This document shows, in pieces, positions 14,001-29,900 of a stretch of DNA of 64,000 nucleotides. A program made the position numbers and the translations under genes. Within the stretch, counting starts at the first letter, position 1; the number at the start of each line of letters is the position of its first letter. Under the pieces are notes generated by a model. It was not told the DNA's origin, did not search any database, and was given only the letters and a program-made list of their open reading frames with translations. The stretch is from Pycnopodia helianthoides (Eukaryota; Echinodermata; Asteroidea; Forcipulatida; Asteriidae), in the NCBI GenBank assembly GCA_032158295.1, contig CM063245.1, positions 25,787,726 to 25,851,725 on the forward strand. The letters run 5' to 3'.

Positions 14001-17000
14001 GAGCTGTCGATCTAACAATTCTTTAATTCTTCATTTCACTCTCATTGGAGATAAATGATTGAATGTTTAGTAAAAGGTAGTTTTGCAATGCACAACTGTG
14101 TACTTAAAGTTTCTGTGGCTTATTTTGGTTAGGAAAAACCTTTCCATTTAGCATAGGCAAGAAGTTGTGATCACCAGACAGGTTCAGAAAACACCACAGA
14201 TAAACATTCTTAAGGTTTAAGTCTTCAATCTCTATTTATGAGCATTCCCAGACAGCGGTCTCTAAGACGATGATAATCCTGACGTGGTGTCGTTGTTTGT
14301 TTTCCCTCTGCGCAGACACGTGTTATGTGCTTTCGTTTTCCATCATCATGTTGAATACCAGTTTACATAACGCCAGCGTGAAGGAGAAGCCATCCCTGGA
14401 GCGCTTCATCTTGATGAATCGTGGGATCAACGAGGGCGGAGACTTACCGGAAGAACTCCTTAAGGTACGTTACTTCATCCCCGGTCAGATCAAGGGTCTT
14501 AAGAAATAAAAGCAAACACTTCGGACAAAAATATTTTGACAAAAAAATGCTGCTCTGTTTTCAACTTTTGTCGTTGTGCCTCTACATTTGTGTTCTCAAA
14601 TTGTCTGGTAAATATAGTTTGCAATCTGAGCCCAGTTGAATAAAGTGCAATGACCAATGCTTCCTGGAGTCAATCACCTTCTTGCCACTGGTCATCGCCT
14701 CGGTGCCTGTTTGAATGTTCCAGAAATTGAATTACTCTTCGGAGAACAAAAGTATCAGGCATTAACTGGCAGATTGTCCATGTGCCCATCTGCAACAGAT
14801 TTGTATTGTTGTGTCACTCATTTGCTAGCAATGGCAAGTTAATACGCTTGTTATTAGCATAAAATGTCACTACCCCTCGATAACAAATAGTTACTAACGG
14901 TTTTAAACACTTTTCAAGTTTCATCTTCCGAAATGATACAAGGAAAAAAGCAAAACATTTCAACGCTTGGTGAGGGACCCACAGTAAAGATGTATTTTAA
15001 GGACAATTACTAACTGCGGTTTTCATGCTAACTGGAGCAAAGTTCCCGCCAAGAAGAGTTGCTCGTGGCAAGCGATGCAGTCATCTTAGTTGTTTATAAG
15101 AAGTCAGTGGGGGGGATTAATCACATTTTTAAGGAAATCTGCTAAGGAAGTGAATTATTCTTTGAAAACAATGATGTCAGAACGGTGATTACCTAAGGGT
15201 TCAACAGCCAGTCAACTTTAAGGCGGTGTTTGGATTGAGCCACTTGGCTATGGCTGTGGCTGCCTAATTGAAGCATGCGATTAATCAGAGGCAATTCATC
15301 TAGCCATAGCCACAGCCCAAGCTTGTATGTTGAACGAGGAACTAAGGATCCTTACGACCATCTTTGTCAAGTTCCCATTGTCCTGCTCTGGTTAAACTTA
15401 AGCACTGAATGCACAGGACCTGACTATCTACATCTTAATTATGTTCCTTTGAATTTTAACGATAAAATAACATGGCTGTGCCAATCTTTTACTATATCGA
15501 ACAATAATACTTTTTTATTTGGCTGTACTCCCTTAACCGTCCCATTGCATGTGCTTCAATGCTGATTGGTGCCATTGTCCTCTGGTCTGGAATAAAATGA
15601 CAACAGTGTCAGGAAGGAAACTTCTTTTTTTGTGAAAATGAAATAACATCCTCTAATTTTAATATGACTTGCACTCTGGAAAGAAATTCTTAATCAAGCT
15701 GTTGTTTCCAGTAATCTAGTGATCGTTGTGACTGATACAATCTTGTACTTGTCACCCAAAAAAATCTACAGCGAAATGTTATTTTAGTCAGAAAACCCCG
15801 GAAGGGTTTTTTTGGTTGGCGTATCCTGCTGCATGGGGATTCTTCTATAGGTCGACCATTATGTGAAGCACTCTAGAGGCTAAAAGTAGCTAGATTATAA
15901 ACGCCACTTGTTCCCTTTGACTACCTTGTTGTCTGTGTTTTAGAGGAAGCCACCATGACTAGTCCAGGTCAGACCTTTTTAACAGATCTTTTATCTTGTT
16001 GACCAGCCTGTTACTTCTCTCTCACTCTGTGCCAACATCAGACGTCCTGATCGAGAGTTTCGATAACTGACGAGTGCCGACGAGCCGTATCTTTCACTGG
16101 GAGGTTTTCATTCTCATAGGATTCATTGATTTGGGCTCTTTTTTTTCTTTCTTTTTTTGTTTGAGGGCACTTTTGACTGCCCTAGTTTTTTTTGTGAGGA
16201 GCAGACTTGTTTTGCGCCTTGTCCTGTCAGTGATGTTTGTAATGTGACAAGCAGATTTGTCGTTGAGTTCGAACTGAAATGTGATGGACAACGATGCGTT
16301 GCGGACAAACATCCTGCTTCAATGCGAACTGATATTATCAAGGACACTGTGTGATGTATGTCAGTGACTTGGAAGTACTCTTCAGTTACAAACAAGTAAT
16401 CCAGATGTAAAGACTGTGAATTAGGTCTCATTTCAAAAACATCAATCCTTCCCAATTATGAAAATACAAATTTTCCATTTACGCAAGCAGTGGAAACAAT
16501 AGCGTTTATTATAAATTTGCTTCATTTTGTTTTTAATTTTGTACCATAATAGGCTCAGTATTCCAGTTCTTGCTGTAATGGTATTCCCAAAGAGCAAGGA
16601 TGATAAGAAGTATCCAAGAATGCTTAAAGATCATATATTAGTAACACCCCCCCCTTCCATATTAAAGTCAAACATTTTTTCCCCAAGGGTATAAATGTGT
16701 GAGCGATTAAACTCTCTCTGGTGACCGCGCCCTAATCTTGGTCACACCTGCCTATCGTCCTTGTATTCCCCAATTGTGACGCATCTTCAAAAGCTGATGG
16801 GGCAGTGAGAGACCAACAGACCACGGCGTGGGTCTCTCATCGCGCTTGATTACAACCGTCATGCCCGGCTGGCTTTAGTATCGACGCATCCCATCATATC
16901 ACCATCCCTAACGCTGGCTCTCTAACATGCTGGTGTAATTACACTGAACGCTTTGTTATTTTTATTCTGTATCGAATGTCATTTGATATCCTTGTTCTCT

Positions 17001-20000
17001 GTGTTGTCATTTACCTTTATGACTCAGGAATATTTTATCCTGCCCAATTTTAACGTTTTCTATTGTACAATGATTTTGTACATTGCCATTTGTTTTAACG
17101 GTATACAATAATGATTTTGTTAGTACTTTGAAGTACAGGCAAGGCAAGTGATGTTCAAAATATGCAAATTTATTTTAAACTCAACCTCCACATGTTGCAT
17201 CATAAAAAGGAATGAAAAAAAAAAAAAAAAAAAATCTTAGTAAAACTGGAAAACTCACTGTCAATTCGCTGATACAAGGATAAAACATTTGGACTTTGTG
17301 TTGAGTTCTGATACACTCCAGTAGAAACTCAGTACCAGTCAATGGGAGGCTTTTGAGCACTAGGTGGCAGCAGACATGCCAGGTAAAATTCCATTGTTTA
17401 CGTAGTTCTAAGCATGCGCACATTGCTGAGAACAAAGATTTACCTGGTAAGTCTGCTGCCACCTAGCGTCCCAAAAGTCCCCCATTACTAGTAAAATAAT
17501 CATGATTTGTTCTTATATAGCGCACATATCCTAGTAGCTAGATCAAGGCGTTCTACAACACTATTATCCCTGTTCATCGGCCACACTTGATCATTCCTCT
17601 AACTTTTTCAACTCCTTTGGGAGCATAAAACCCCAAGCTGCTTATATTAGCACTAAGGGGTCCATTTAACACAATACTGTCTCAGCTCTCTCAAGTTCCC
17701 ACTTGTACACCTGGGTGAAGAGAAGCAATTATGGTTAAGTGCCTCGCTCACAGACACACGTGCCATGACCGGGAATCAAATCCACACTCCGATGATCCAA
17801 CCATCAGAACTAAAGTCAGATGTGGAAGACTGCTCGGCCAAGACACACCACAAGTGTGATTCGTAATTTTAGAATGTGAATGTTTCATCTATTAAACTTG
17901 CCTATTTTTGCCCCCCCCCAAAAAAAAATAAAAATAAAAATAAAAAATAGAAAATTACTTTATGTACTAATGTGTTTTTTCTTATGAATCTTAGAGCCTG
18001 TACGACAGTATTAAGAAGGAACCATTCAAGATTCCTGAAGATGACGGCAATGATCTTACACACACCTTCTTCAATCCAGACAGAGAGGGCTGGTTGATGA
18101 AACAAGGTATGAATCATTATATTTATATCACAATGGGGGCACTGGCCCTCTTGGTATGGTTCCCTGTATACACTATGATAAATCTTGTCTCAATTCACAA
18201 AAAAACTGAAATGGTACCAGACTATTTTCTTCTTCTAGCCTCGGTATGGTTACATTGAAATGAATGGAAGACAAACAAGATGGCCGACCGTGTTAGGTCT
18301 GTAGTGGTGATTGATCCCACAAAGTTTACAGATGAACATTTGTGCAAATACCTCTCCTTGCTTTTAATGTTACTATTCCCTTGAACTGAATTATGGAGTA
18401 GCTTTATTCAGCTGTAGGATTGTTGAAGAAGCGAGCATCTTCTCGATTTTTTTTCTGTGATATTAATTGATTCTGCAGCCTTGTTTTGAGGCACTCTTAG
18501 TATTTTTGTGTCATTTTTGTTGTCCATTGTAGTTGTTGAGAACACACATTTAATAAATCATAAGGCATACATATCTAGACAATCTGGAACCCCGATTACT
18601 ACTTACCTATTTAAGTTAATTTAACCATTTGACTTGTCCACCTTATATTTCTAAAACAGACTTTTCAAATTTTTGCAGCAGATGTTATTTTTCTTTTATC
18701 AAAAGCGTAACAGAGAAGAAGAAGAAAAAAAAAACATGAATTAAAAGAAACACCATCAGATCTGTTTAGACTGTTGACATTTCTCCGGCCGAATTTTAGA
18801 GATTCCAGTTTAATTTGATAGTCCTTTACGTTAGTGGATGTAATCCCCCGACCAGATTGGGTAGGCTCAGACTCCAGGGGTGGGGGGGGGGCAGTCACAT
18901 CTAACCTTATCCATGGTGTTTATACAAACCTCATCGATGATTCACTACAGAGCAACAGACTCGTCAGAGATTTTTTTTTAATGAAACGGTAGAAGGACAA
19001 AACAAAATATGCTGTAGGATATGCTCAAATGGCAAGCAAAAGTTCAGAAGTGCTCTCTTGTTGACGTCGGTGCCTTCTGGGAGAGGGGTCTCCAGTCTAG
19101 AGAGATTATCAAGTCTGAATCGAGAAGAGAAAAGGTTACCTCAAGATGTTTCTGTGTCAAGATGTTTCTGCAGGATTTCAGGGTTGAGACGATGCATACG
19201 TGAGCCAGGAAAGAGTGATCAGATTAAAACATAATATCGCTTCAATGGAGGGTTTATTAGCCGTGTACTCTCGATGGCGAAAATTTGATTAGGCCCTTGC
19301 CAGGCCTCAGGAAATATCCGAAAATGAATTTAATTTGAGCCTTCAGGCTTGTTTTAGTTGATGTTATGTAGATGGTGAACTGGAACAAAATGTCTAGGGC
19401 TGAGTGCTGGACCTTCTAACACGGTTGCTAGTCGGGTCCCTGAGTTGATAAAGGGATAGCATCAGGCAATTGTGCACCAGGACCTAAGAAAACTTACGAG
19501 TATTTCTAGAATGGAAGTTGTTTTTTAGAAACAAAGTAAAAACATCAAAGCATTACAATCAGAGCCAAAGAACATTCAAATGAAACCTTGAAAACATTTT
19601 GCAAACATTTAAAGTGATTTTACTTTTAGAATCCCAAATTCTAGTGTTCGAATGAACCTGATAATTCTTTTGTTGAATTCATTCCAACCCAAACCAACCC
19701 AAACTGCATATATTTTGGTCGACCTTCTTAGACTTATTTCCACTATGTATAAACTAAATTTTACCCCACAAAAGGTCACACTGACATTTTCACTATTTTA
19801 GCATTTGCAACTTTCCACATTTCATCTTGCAAATGAAGCTTTTTTGCAATCCAATTATTCACACTGTACTTGTAAAAATGTGGTTTTACAGCAACTGCTG
19901 TTTTTCCCATTTCATGAAGGGAAATTACAAACCAAACCAGTAATTAGTCCACAGTTATTTTTCTTGCCTTTCTATTTTTTGAAAGGAAAAGTATACTTGA

Positions 20001-23000
20001 CAAAAATAAGACCAGCTGGTAATTAAATGCGGAGAGGAAAACAAGCCCAGTGGGATCCATCAACAGAATTAGTCTGAAATTAGACAAAATTAAGCGCTGG
20101 ATCATGCCATCAATTTTTGTTGTTGACCTCTTTGAAGTTTGAGTCCAGACGTCATCATCAGCAAATGCAAAATGGCGTTCGTGCTGATGGCATTCCCCTG
20201 AGGAGCTCTGCTTTAATTCCCTGTCAGGATGAAAGGTTCTGGTCTGTGAATGTTAATCGTGATCTCTTCTTCTTCTTCTTTCGATCTTTGTGGTGTATGT
20301 GCAGATGTGGTCAATTGACTGAACTGACATTTGATTGGACGATAAAAAAAAAGGGCAAAGTAAATTGGGAGATCCATTATCTTAAAGGAACATTACAGAA
20401 TTGGTTTTTGCTAACAAAACAGTTGCTGGCAGTGTAAGCACTTTATGTAATCCACCATATACATAAACTGACAAACCTGTAGAAGTTTGAGATCGATCGG
20501 CCATCTGGGTCACGAGAAAATGGTGAAAAACCGATTACACATTTGCATGAAATCATATAGATTCAACAAATGAATAAAAGCTCACTGAGCGATAAACTCC
20601 AATCGGAAAATTAGTTTATTAATTTCTCATTAAATATGGCATTTCAGACAAAATATTTCAAGGGATGCTGTCTACTATCATCATCATTAGACCGTGTAAG
20701 TTTTATGTAAATCTGTGATCAAAAAGTATATTTTACAAGTTTTTTTCTTACCAATTCTGTAATGTTCCTTTAAGAGTATTTTGCAATACAGAAGAGGGTG
20801 AACAGGCGCAAATCTCTTTGTGTTTAGATATGTTTTGATTTTATTGATGGTTGAGATGTTGTCTTAAGTAGTTTTTTGGCCCCTTGAAATTCTTCATCTG
20901 AACCGTTTCATTCCATCCTGCAAAAATCTACACAACTCTTAATATTACCAGGAGAGAGTAAATCTTAGATGCATCTACAAAGATATGATTGGCACCTGTT
21001 TTTATGCAAGGTCTTGGACGTGTGTCCCCCCCCCCCTGTCCAACATGAACTGGGAAGAATTTTACAACAAAACAAAAATCTATAATCTGGTCATCTTACA
21101 ACTCTGCTGGCAATGATCAGTCGGATCGGAGAGACTTGAGTTGTTGTTCATTGACGTCCTTGGTCTGCTCTTGTCATGTTAATCCATATCATTGCCGACA
21201 GTCTTAAGTCTCCGACCCTCTCTGACCCGCTGCAATAATCTGTTTACCGCGAGATGACTTACATGTACGTAGGAGGAACGAGCCCATCTGAGCGGCCTGT
21301 CAGTCTGCACTTGGTTAAAAGCATTCAGCGACAGCTGAACAAGACCCTCTCTCCCACCCCCATCATGTCTGTTTTTCTCTTGCACAAATATTGTGTTTCG
21401 AGAATTAATGGACATCCTTATATGCGAGGTTCCATTTGTGGTGTATTCAAGTTACTGAAATTTCCATATCTGAAGGACATGTTGCTGTGGGACTTCAGTT
21501 TTTGATCAAGTGTTATTTGTCCTACCCTGAATTTTCCTGACATTTCAGTCGTTGGAAAAATGCCATATTATTTTCCGAACGTGACCATTGGTTCTGCTTA
21601 AAGGTACACGTTGCCTTGGATCGGGCGAGTTGGTCTATAAAAAGCGCTTGTAACTTGGTATAAAATGCATACAGTTAGAAAGATGTTTTAAAAGTAAAAT
21701 ACAATGATCCACACAAATATGCCTCCAAAATCGACTTTGCGAACTAACACGGTCGGCCATTTTGTGGAGTCAAAACTTTGACTCCACAAAATGGCTGACT
21801 GTGTTAGTTCACGATGTAAAAGGAAAACCAAGCAGTTTCAAGGCATGATTGTGTGAATAATTGTATTCTACTTTTAAAACATCTTTCTAACCATATGCAT
21901 TTTATAACAAACGGTTTACAAATGCTTTTTATAGACCAACTCGCCCGATCCAAGGCAACGTGTACTTTTAATGTCTACTTTTGCAAATGCAGAGATAAGA
22001 CGGTAGAAGCTGCTTAGCTGTAGCATTAATGTCCTTTGGTTCATTTGAATTTTAATTAAGGGGTTTAGGTTTTTGATTTCTTCTTAAAATGACAAACTAT
22101 GAAAAGATTTCTGAATTTGCCTTATGGTTAATCCATCTGGATGGAACTTTCACACTTGGGTATTTTTATTTTTCCTGAAAGTTTAGGGCATGACAGGCGT
22201 CTACTTTCCCGAAAAATTACTCACTGCTGTACAAACCCCTAAAGAAAGACTTCTGTAAAAGTTGTACACAATTTGTTTCTGCAAAATGAAAGTCTGTTGG
22301 GTTTTCAGTTTTTTGTTTGAATGCCTTCAAAGAAATGACATAGCTACATGTATGTGTGTCTGAATCGGACAATGCTGAGGGCATGGATCGTCTGGTAGTC
22401 TCTAAAGCTTCACCTTTATCCCACTTCTTATTGTTTAGGGAAGCGGCAGGAAAAAAACTCGGCCAGTTTTGGGTCTTTCCCTGTTTGAATCAATTCCCTG
22501 TGCCTATTTCCTGCTCGGGTTAGTAGCGCTCCGCATACAGGAAAAAATGAGAACAATGAGTACAGCTTCATTCTGAAATGATCACATTCCCATTAAAAGC
22601 TCTCTTGAAACTTGAGTTGGTTATTGGTTGGAAAATTCCTGAAAGTGACTCTCTCACTTACTTGGTATTCTCGGTTGACTGGTCTTCTGCGTTGATGTGC
22701 GGGACCAATAAGTTCTTGAATGTAGATGCAGGAACCAGTGAAGCTGGTGGACTGTTCCATAAATTCATCACTCTTTTAGAAAAGAAGTGACCTGATTGGT
22801 TTAATTTGGAGAATCAAATTTTGATTGGTTGGTAACAAAATAGAGCTCTGTTAGACATTTAGAAAGGAAAAAATGAGATTGTGATTCACTGTCATTTTTT
22901 TCTTTAAAGAATATTTTTTCACACAATTTACAGAATTTTTAATCATACAAACTTACTTGGTGAGAAGCACTGCAGCTGTTGGTTGTATAAACTATTTTGA

Positions 23001-23968
23001 GACAGGATTCCCTTTGAAGTAATATGGTTTGGATAATTTCACCCAAAGACATTTGAATCTGAGAAACAATTCATGCATTGAATTCTTGTTCATTCTTTCG
23101 GCGTGATGGAAACCAATGTATTATCATAGCTTCTTACCCTGTTTCATTAAATTTTATTTGTGGTTGTAGATAAAAGAAGCAAAGTTGCTATTAAAAAAAA
23201 AACTGACCATCTGCCAGTTCATTGGCAGAAAAAAAAGTCCTTCAAAATAACATGAAGCTATTTTTCACTGTATGAGTCATGTCCAACTAGGAGCCTGTAA
23301 CAAATAGTCACCCAGATTCCTAGTCAGTGTATTGGAATTGTTATCCACTCTTAAAGTCCTCGATTCTATGCTACTTCACACCCTTCTTGTTTGGGTTAAC
23401 ACGTATCGTGTCACTTTGTATAAAAAATGGAGAGTACAGTCGTGGGTAAAGTGATCAAATGACAAGAATTCATAAATGATTAAATCCCCAAGTGTGTCAG
23501 AAGGCCTTGATCTTTTTTTTATTTTATTATTATACATCATTGCTTTTGGAAAGAACTCATTCATTCATTCTCACTGCAGGAAAGTTCATCAATAATGGGA
23601 TCACATTTTTTTCAAACTGTGTTTTGTGTTTGCCAAAGGTATTATGCACACGATTTCGGTTTGCGAATCTTACATTTTTTAAATTGCTCTGTACTTTACT
23701 TTGAACTGTTTTGTCAACTGGGCCGTTAGGAATGGTAGTATACTGATAGGCTACCATTAAAACTGCAAAATAAACAAAATAAACAAACAAATCAGAAAAC
23801 GAACTGAGTCTGTGCTGAAGATTTAAGAAGAAATGCTGGTCAGGATGTTTTGTACGGATATAAGTTTATAAAAAGTTTATTTGTGATTCTTCAATAATTC
23901 AATCAATCAATCAATCAATCTGTCGATCAATCAATCAATCAATCAATTCAATCAATCAATCATCAATC

Positions 23969-23999
<31 letters not shown>

Positions 24000-26900
24000 T
24001 AGTCAATAATTTATTTCCATTCACCCAATAAAAAGCACACAAATATATACTGTAATTAATTCCTTTAAAGTAAGGAAATCTAGAGGTAAGAGTCTTTTTT
24101 AAAAACCAGCTTATGGAGTGAAATTCACAAGCCTGCAAGATCATTTAAGAGTGTAGAAATAAAGGAGAGTTGTGTTTTTTAAGTTTTCTGCGTTATTTGG
24201 GTGCACAATTGAACACTGATTAATACCAGTTCAAAAAAAGTATCGGTGTATATTTTAAATGATATTTGTCTGTCAACACAAACTGTTTTGTGCTTTTGTC
24301 TTTGTTGGTACATTCTGTGAACATGTAGCACTAGATAATGAACGGATTGCATATTATAACTGTGATGAAAACACATGTAGTTGAGCAATACACCCAATCA
24401 ATGCATGATGCATTTGGAGGGAGCCTGCTGCTATTTGTGCACATTATTACCACTTATTTGTCTATGTTGATATATCGATTATTATGCCTGATTTGTTTTG
24501 TCAAGCAAACTGGTGCTCCTGGGTTGACAAATCGCACAAAAAAAAAAAGAATTGTTCAAGTAAAGAAAGGCGATTGTATTGAAATCCCTGCATGAACCTC
24601 ATGTCACTTTTCCAAATAAGTTTGAGATATGGTCATCTTTTAAAATAAAGTCAAGTATATGAAGAACTTTTTCTTAATAAAGACCTGTCAGATTTGGAAT
24701 GATTTTTGATAGAGCCAGGGATGGTACCGTGTCTATTTGTGCTGACATGTATGAGAATTTTTAAAAATGAAACAAGACAAATCTTTGTTTTATGGTTTTT
24801 ATTGTTGAACTCTTTCACTATAGTTGCGATATTTTTTAACAATTTAACAGCAATTGTTGACAGAACTGCTTGTTCTAGGTGAATATTTTTATCAGTGGAA
24901 AAAATATTGCCTGTTACCGTGAAAGAGTTAACTTACCTGCCCCTCTCACTCTGAAAAAAACAACACTCTACACCTTGAATGAACCTAACACTTCCAGTTG
25001 AATTGTAATGATGATTTTAACCCGACTTTTTTTCTATTCTTTTTGTATCTACCCCGTCTCAACCAGGTGTATTGAAAAATAAGCCTTGTGTTGCTTTCTT
25101 TACATGCAATCAAATAATCCTATCACTAAACATAATGTGCTTCTCTTCTTCTTCCCCCCTCCCCCTATCTTCACTGCCCCGCCCCCCGCCCGGATCACAA
25201 ATAAAAACGCATCCCTCGTTCTTGAAACTCAAACCCTTCCCCTTTTGTGCTTCGCCTCTGTGGTGTTCTTCTCAACCATATCCTAGGAGGTCAGTTTGTG
25301 CAGCATGTTTGCTCAAATCTTTGGAATGTCTTTGTCGTTTTTTGCGTGCATGTTTTTCCATCTGTTCGGCAAAAGCCCCAATTTGTCTCTTGAGAGTGAG
25401 CTTGCAAGATGCTTTCATAGGATCTCATGAATGTGGTTATTGTTTTCTTCATTTCCTGGCTAGGTCTTGGTGAGGACAGTTCACAAAAATTCACACTCGG
25501 TCATCTAAAGAAATGGACCAAGCAAAGACAAACCTCCATCTTATTTAAAAAAAAAATTTTTTAATGCAAATAATAAATTAGGAAAATAACCAGAGAATTC
25601 TGAAAAAAATCTGCAGAAAGATGCTTTGAATCCTTTGTACTTTTTTAAAAACCTGGGTACTTTTAATTCCTCTGTCAAGAGCCATGCCCAAATTGACTGT
25701 GGCTTCGTTGCGGCTTGCGGCTGTGCTGTAGCCAATAGCAACATCCATAGCCACTCAAGTTGAAACACCGCCCAGTGATTCGTCATTTAATAAGCGACTC
25801 TCACGAGAAAAATGCCAATGTTATTGTGTTGCTGCTCCTGAAGTTTACAAATGATAATCTTGTTTCCTTCTCTACATCCTCGGGGTTCATAAAACCTAAG
25901 ATAAGTTGCCAACAACCAATGTCCAAGAAAGATTTGACCTGAAAAAACAACTGTTCATATTTGATTTGTCTGGAGGGAATAACTTGGTTGGTTTACCGGA
26001 GCAATTTCTGGACATGAAGGAAACAAGTGATTACGTTTGAATGTGTGGTTAAACCATCTCAGAGGTTGGTACAGCACCTTAAGTCCACTCCAATTATCAT
26101 CTAACAGCAATGTTTGTTCCTTTTTTTATTTGCGCTTTTCAATTAACTAACAAAAATCATCTGGTAAACTTATCCACGGATTTTGCTTGTCCCCTCGCGG
26201 AACAACTTTGCAACGACTGAAATAGTTTTTTCAGGGGGGCTTCTCTATGAGTTGATGTCGTTAATTAACTGTGCAATGATATTTCAGCGATGAAATTGAA
26301 CATATCCTGTCTGTGTTTCATCACGGCGGCCTGAGATTGTACACATTATTGTGATCACTGAGCATGGATCATTAGTTTAGTCCGTGAACATTTTGTGCAT
26401 TTTGTCAAGATTTGTGTTTCTCAACTTCTCCTTCCTGCTCTTACATGTAACTTCTGTCTTGAAGAACTAACCCCTGCCTCCTAGAGACCTCACTTCAAAC
26501 CTTCCGGAGTCCATTAGAATTATTGAGTATGGTTTACTCGACACTAAAACCTCTTATGAAGTCCTCACGTCCAGGCGCAACCTGCCACTTGAGTTTGATC
26601 AATTTGGAAAAAAATTTTCATCTTGGGAACAAGTCTTCTTCAAAGATGCTCACTTCACCTTGTGAAGGTTTAAGGCTGGTAACTTGGACTGCCATTTTAC
26701 AGTTAGTGTTTGAAATTGGATACTATACCAAAAATGTTTGTTTTCACAAATCTTAAAAGTGACTCAGTACTACAGAACGAAACTACTCTAGTTGAGATCT
26801 ATATCGTTCACTCGTGTGTTTTGTTTCTTTCTGTGAAGAGTTAAATGTGCCTTTGTGTCGATTCAAGTGCACATTGTCCGTTACAGCGCTGCATGCAAAT

Positions 26901-29900
26901 CCACACTCTATGAAAGACATTGTTCCATCAGTTATCGTTGAAAACCAGGGTAGTAATTCAAAAGCATGACGCATCATCCTTAACATCCGTTACAATTTAC
27001 TCTCCCAAAACCTCACAGTATCTCTTGAAGAAATGCATCATTCTTCTGGCGAAAACTTAACCCTAGCAATGACTTCTCTCTCTCTATAAGCAGACTGGTT
27101 TCTATTCCTTCTGAACAACAATACACTTTATCTCTCCGTCCGTAATTAAGACAACCATGATGACAATATCAGGGTCTTGTTTATATTCCAAATGTTACGT
27201 TGACAACGACATGACTGTCATCCATCGTACCACTTCCAAATGAGTCAGCTGGGTCTAAGATTCTTTTTTTAGAATCCTCTAAATTCTCTTCCCCCGCAAT
27301 CAAAACCTGTAAACCGTCTCTCGGAGAAGGTGATCAACAGACTTGTGGAAGTAACTTTATGACACTTCTCCTGGGAGTTTTGTATTTAATGACGGGTGCG
27401 CTGGAGGAAAAGTAGAGAACAAGAAACAGCATGACGGCAGGAACTATCGTAAATTGGAGAGAAACTTCCGATTACAGCCACTTTAGTCTAGCCCAGAAAA
27501 CTTGAACAGATTTCGGTCGTGTAAGCGTTATTTTATTTGTTGAAATTCGGTTTGTTTTAGATTATGTTGGCTGTAAAAAACCTTTAGGGCTGGATTAGAT
27601 TTACCAAAAAGTGGAACAACATTTTCAGTGGATTTATGAATGCATTTTCTTGGATGTACTTAAGCAGGAGTAAGACATCCATGCTATCGCAATTCAGAAA
27701 GTATGTTTACATGAAATTTTCTTAAATATGCAAATTGGAGTATTCAAACTAAATTTACTAAGAAAGCAAGGGACTATGTTTAGTTATAAATTGTCAGACA
27801 CTCTTCACATTTAACCTCGCTTAAAATCATAAATTTATATACTGATGAAAGTTAGCCGTCTATATATTTCAGATTACAATATTTACAATACAAAAAACAA
27901 GTTGAATTGTTTTTTCTGCATCAGCAGAAAGTTGTAAGATGGAACAGAATCTCAAGTTCATAGGAGAGAAAAACTCCAATGTCATTGTGAAAGCAAGGGT
28001 CCAGAGCTATTAATTCCCCTGCCAGGATGCCGTGCTTCTTGTACACGTTGCCCTCTCTAAATTAATCAAGACAAGGGTATCCTCTTTGTCAAGGGAAGCA
28101 ATTAGGAAAAACAAACTCAAGGAAACCCCAAAATTGTCCGGGGGTTTGGACGTCTCTAAGATCACGCTGATGTGGGCGACAAAGGTGCGATGTAATCACA
28201 ATCACGGAAAAGGCAGAGGAAATCGCTTAACATTGGGGTCGGTGCTTGCACTCTGTTCTAAAATCTAATAAGGCAAATTGTTCATCGGAGCACAGGCTAG
28301 GGGTACGCAGAGAGGTGCATTATGTTTGGGAAGGGGGGGTGGGGAAGGATTTCAGGGTTCCCAATTCCAAACCGCAGCTTTTTGCCATAATATGGTTTGA
28401 CTTGTTTTGCCCTTTTTTTTTATTTTAGTCGTTTCTGTGGACACTTTTTCACCGATTTGTGTTTTTCCGAGATAAACTTGTAGCTGCTGATTGTTTACAT
28501 GAAAAGCATGAGTGCATGTTTTCAAATTAAGCAAAAGCATGAGTCTGCATGTGCTAATCTCTTAGTATTTTACTTAGACATCAGCGATTTGAGTTTGTCA
28601 AGTTAGTTTTTTCAACCGTAGTGGTTTCAACATACATTTAAATATTCCTGTTTTTTTTTTTAAATTCAATGTCAAACTAGTTGTTGTTCTATTTGTGGTT
28701 GATTTATTTTCCACTGTCAACATTTTCTAAAAACTAATCAATTTGTTTAATTCTAAATGTTCATTTGTTGGTTGTTTTTTTCCTGTGTACATTAACTGCC
28801 TAACTAAACCATCATTTGTTAACGCTCACCCGGATTTATTGTAAAAGGTTTGTATTTACGATTAAACATTGTAGTCTTTAGCTGTGTGGATTTTTTTGTA
28901 GAAATCAAAGTTGGTTTTGACTCCACAAATGTCCTTAGTTTGGTTCTGTCAGACATCAGTTCCTTCTCCTACGACCGAAACACTTCAAGATTGCATCGTT
29001 GATGAAAACTCCTACAAAAATCCGCTCGTTTCAAAGATGAGAGCCCACCTACGACATCCCAATTTCAGCTGCCTTTGTTACAAGACGCCGAAACAAATAT
29101 TGCACTAGTCATCGTTCATCTAGGTGACACATACATCATGACGTCTGTCCCGTCACTGACACATACACACGTACTTGTATTATTTCCCGCAAGGCTAATC
29201 CCCCCCTCTCCTGTTCAATCCTCCAGCGGGCACATCCAGAAGTCTTCAGGTTTCTAAAGGGGGGGAACTCAAACACGTAGTTGAACTAGTTTTCTCTTTT
29301 GAATTTCTGCGTGTATTGAACGCCGACGAAGGATTAGCCATCCTACTTGCTGTTAAAGACACTTTAACTTCCTAACTGTAATTGTGAACGGGAAAATGTT
29401 GAAGTGTGCATGACTGTGCAGTCTTGGAACAGAAGTCTTACGCATTAAGAAAGCGACTTAAAGTGTTCATCTGCTGTCGGTAAAATGACTCATATTAATT
29501 GCGAGGTTAATACTCAGATGAGCGGTTCTAAGACTCGTTAAGATTAAGTTATTTCATTTTCTTTACTCGTTGTTTTTCGCGGAAAGGAGAAAGGGACATC
29601 AAATTGTTGAGCAGATGACTTGCTGCTGATTCATTTTTTTTTAAAGCTCAAACAAGGTTTCTCTCGGCACCAGTCTCATGGATCAATGTTTATCACTTTG
29701 CCAAGAGCTGCCAACTCTCCCCCGATTCTGTAGAAAGGTTCCCTGAAAATAAAACTAATCTTTCTATGTTCTGATGAACCAATTTGAAAGAATCTCCCTA
29801 AATATGGAAACCTTTGCCATATTATGTTGAATGTAATTCTAAATGTCTCCCTGATTGTTGCACAAAATCTCCCTGATTGCAGGATGCAAATGTTGGCAGC

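Larger units (their letters stand above)
14465..17994 (+). other. Cytohesin intron (3.5 kb)
   Basis: No exon was seen. It holds a weak foldback near 15240-15320 (gctatggctgtggc / gccatagccacagc), a foldback at 17341-17486 and a SINE-like element at 17505-17860. ORFs of up to 110 codons at 16.1-16.5 kb have no recognisable domain. Confidence 0.8.

Noticed and set aside
25072..25473. 133-codon + strand ORF
   Set aside because: Low-complexity Pro/Ser/Cys composition from pyrimidine-rich DNA; nothing recognisable.
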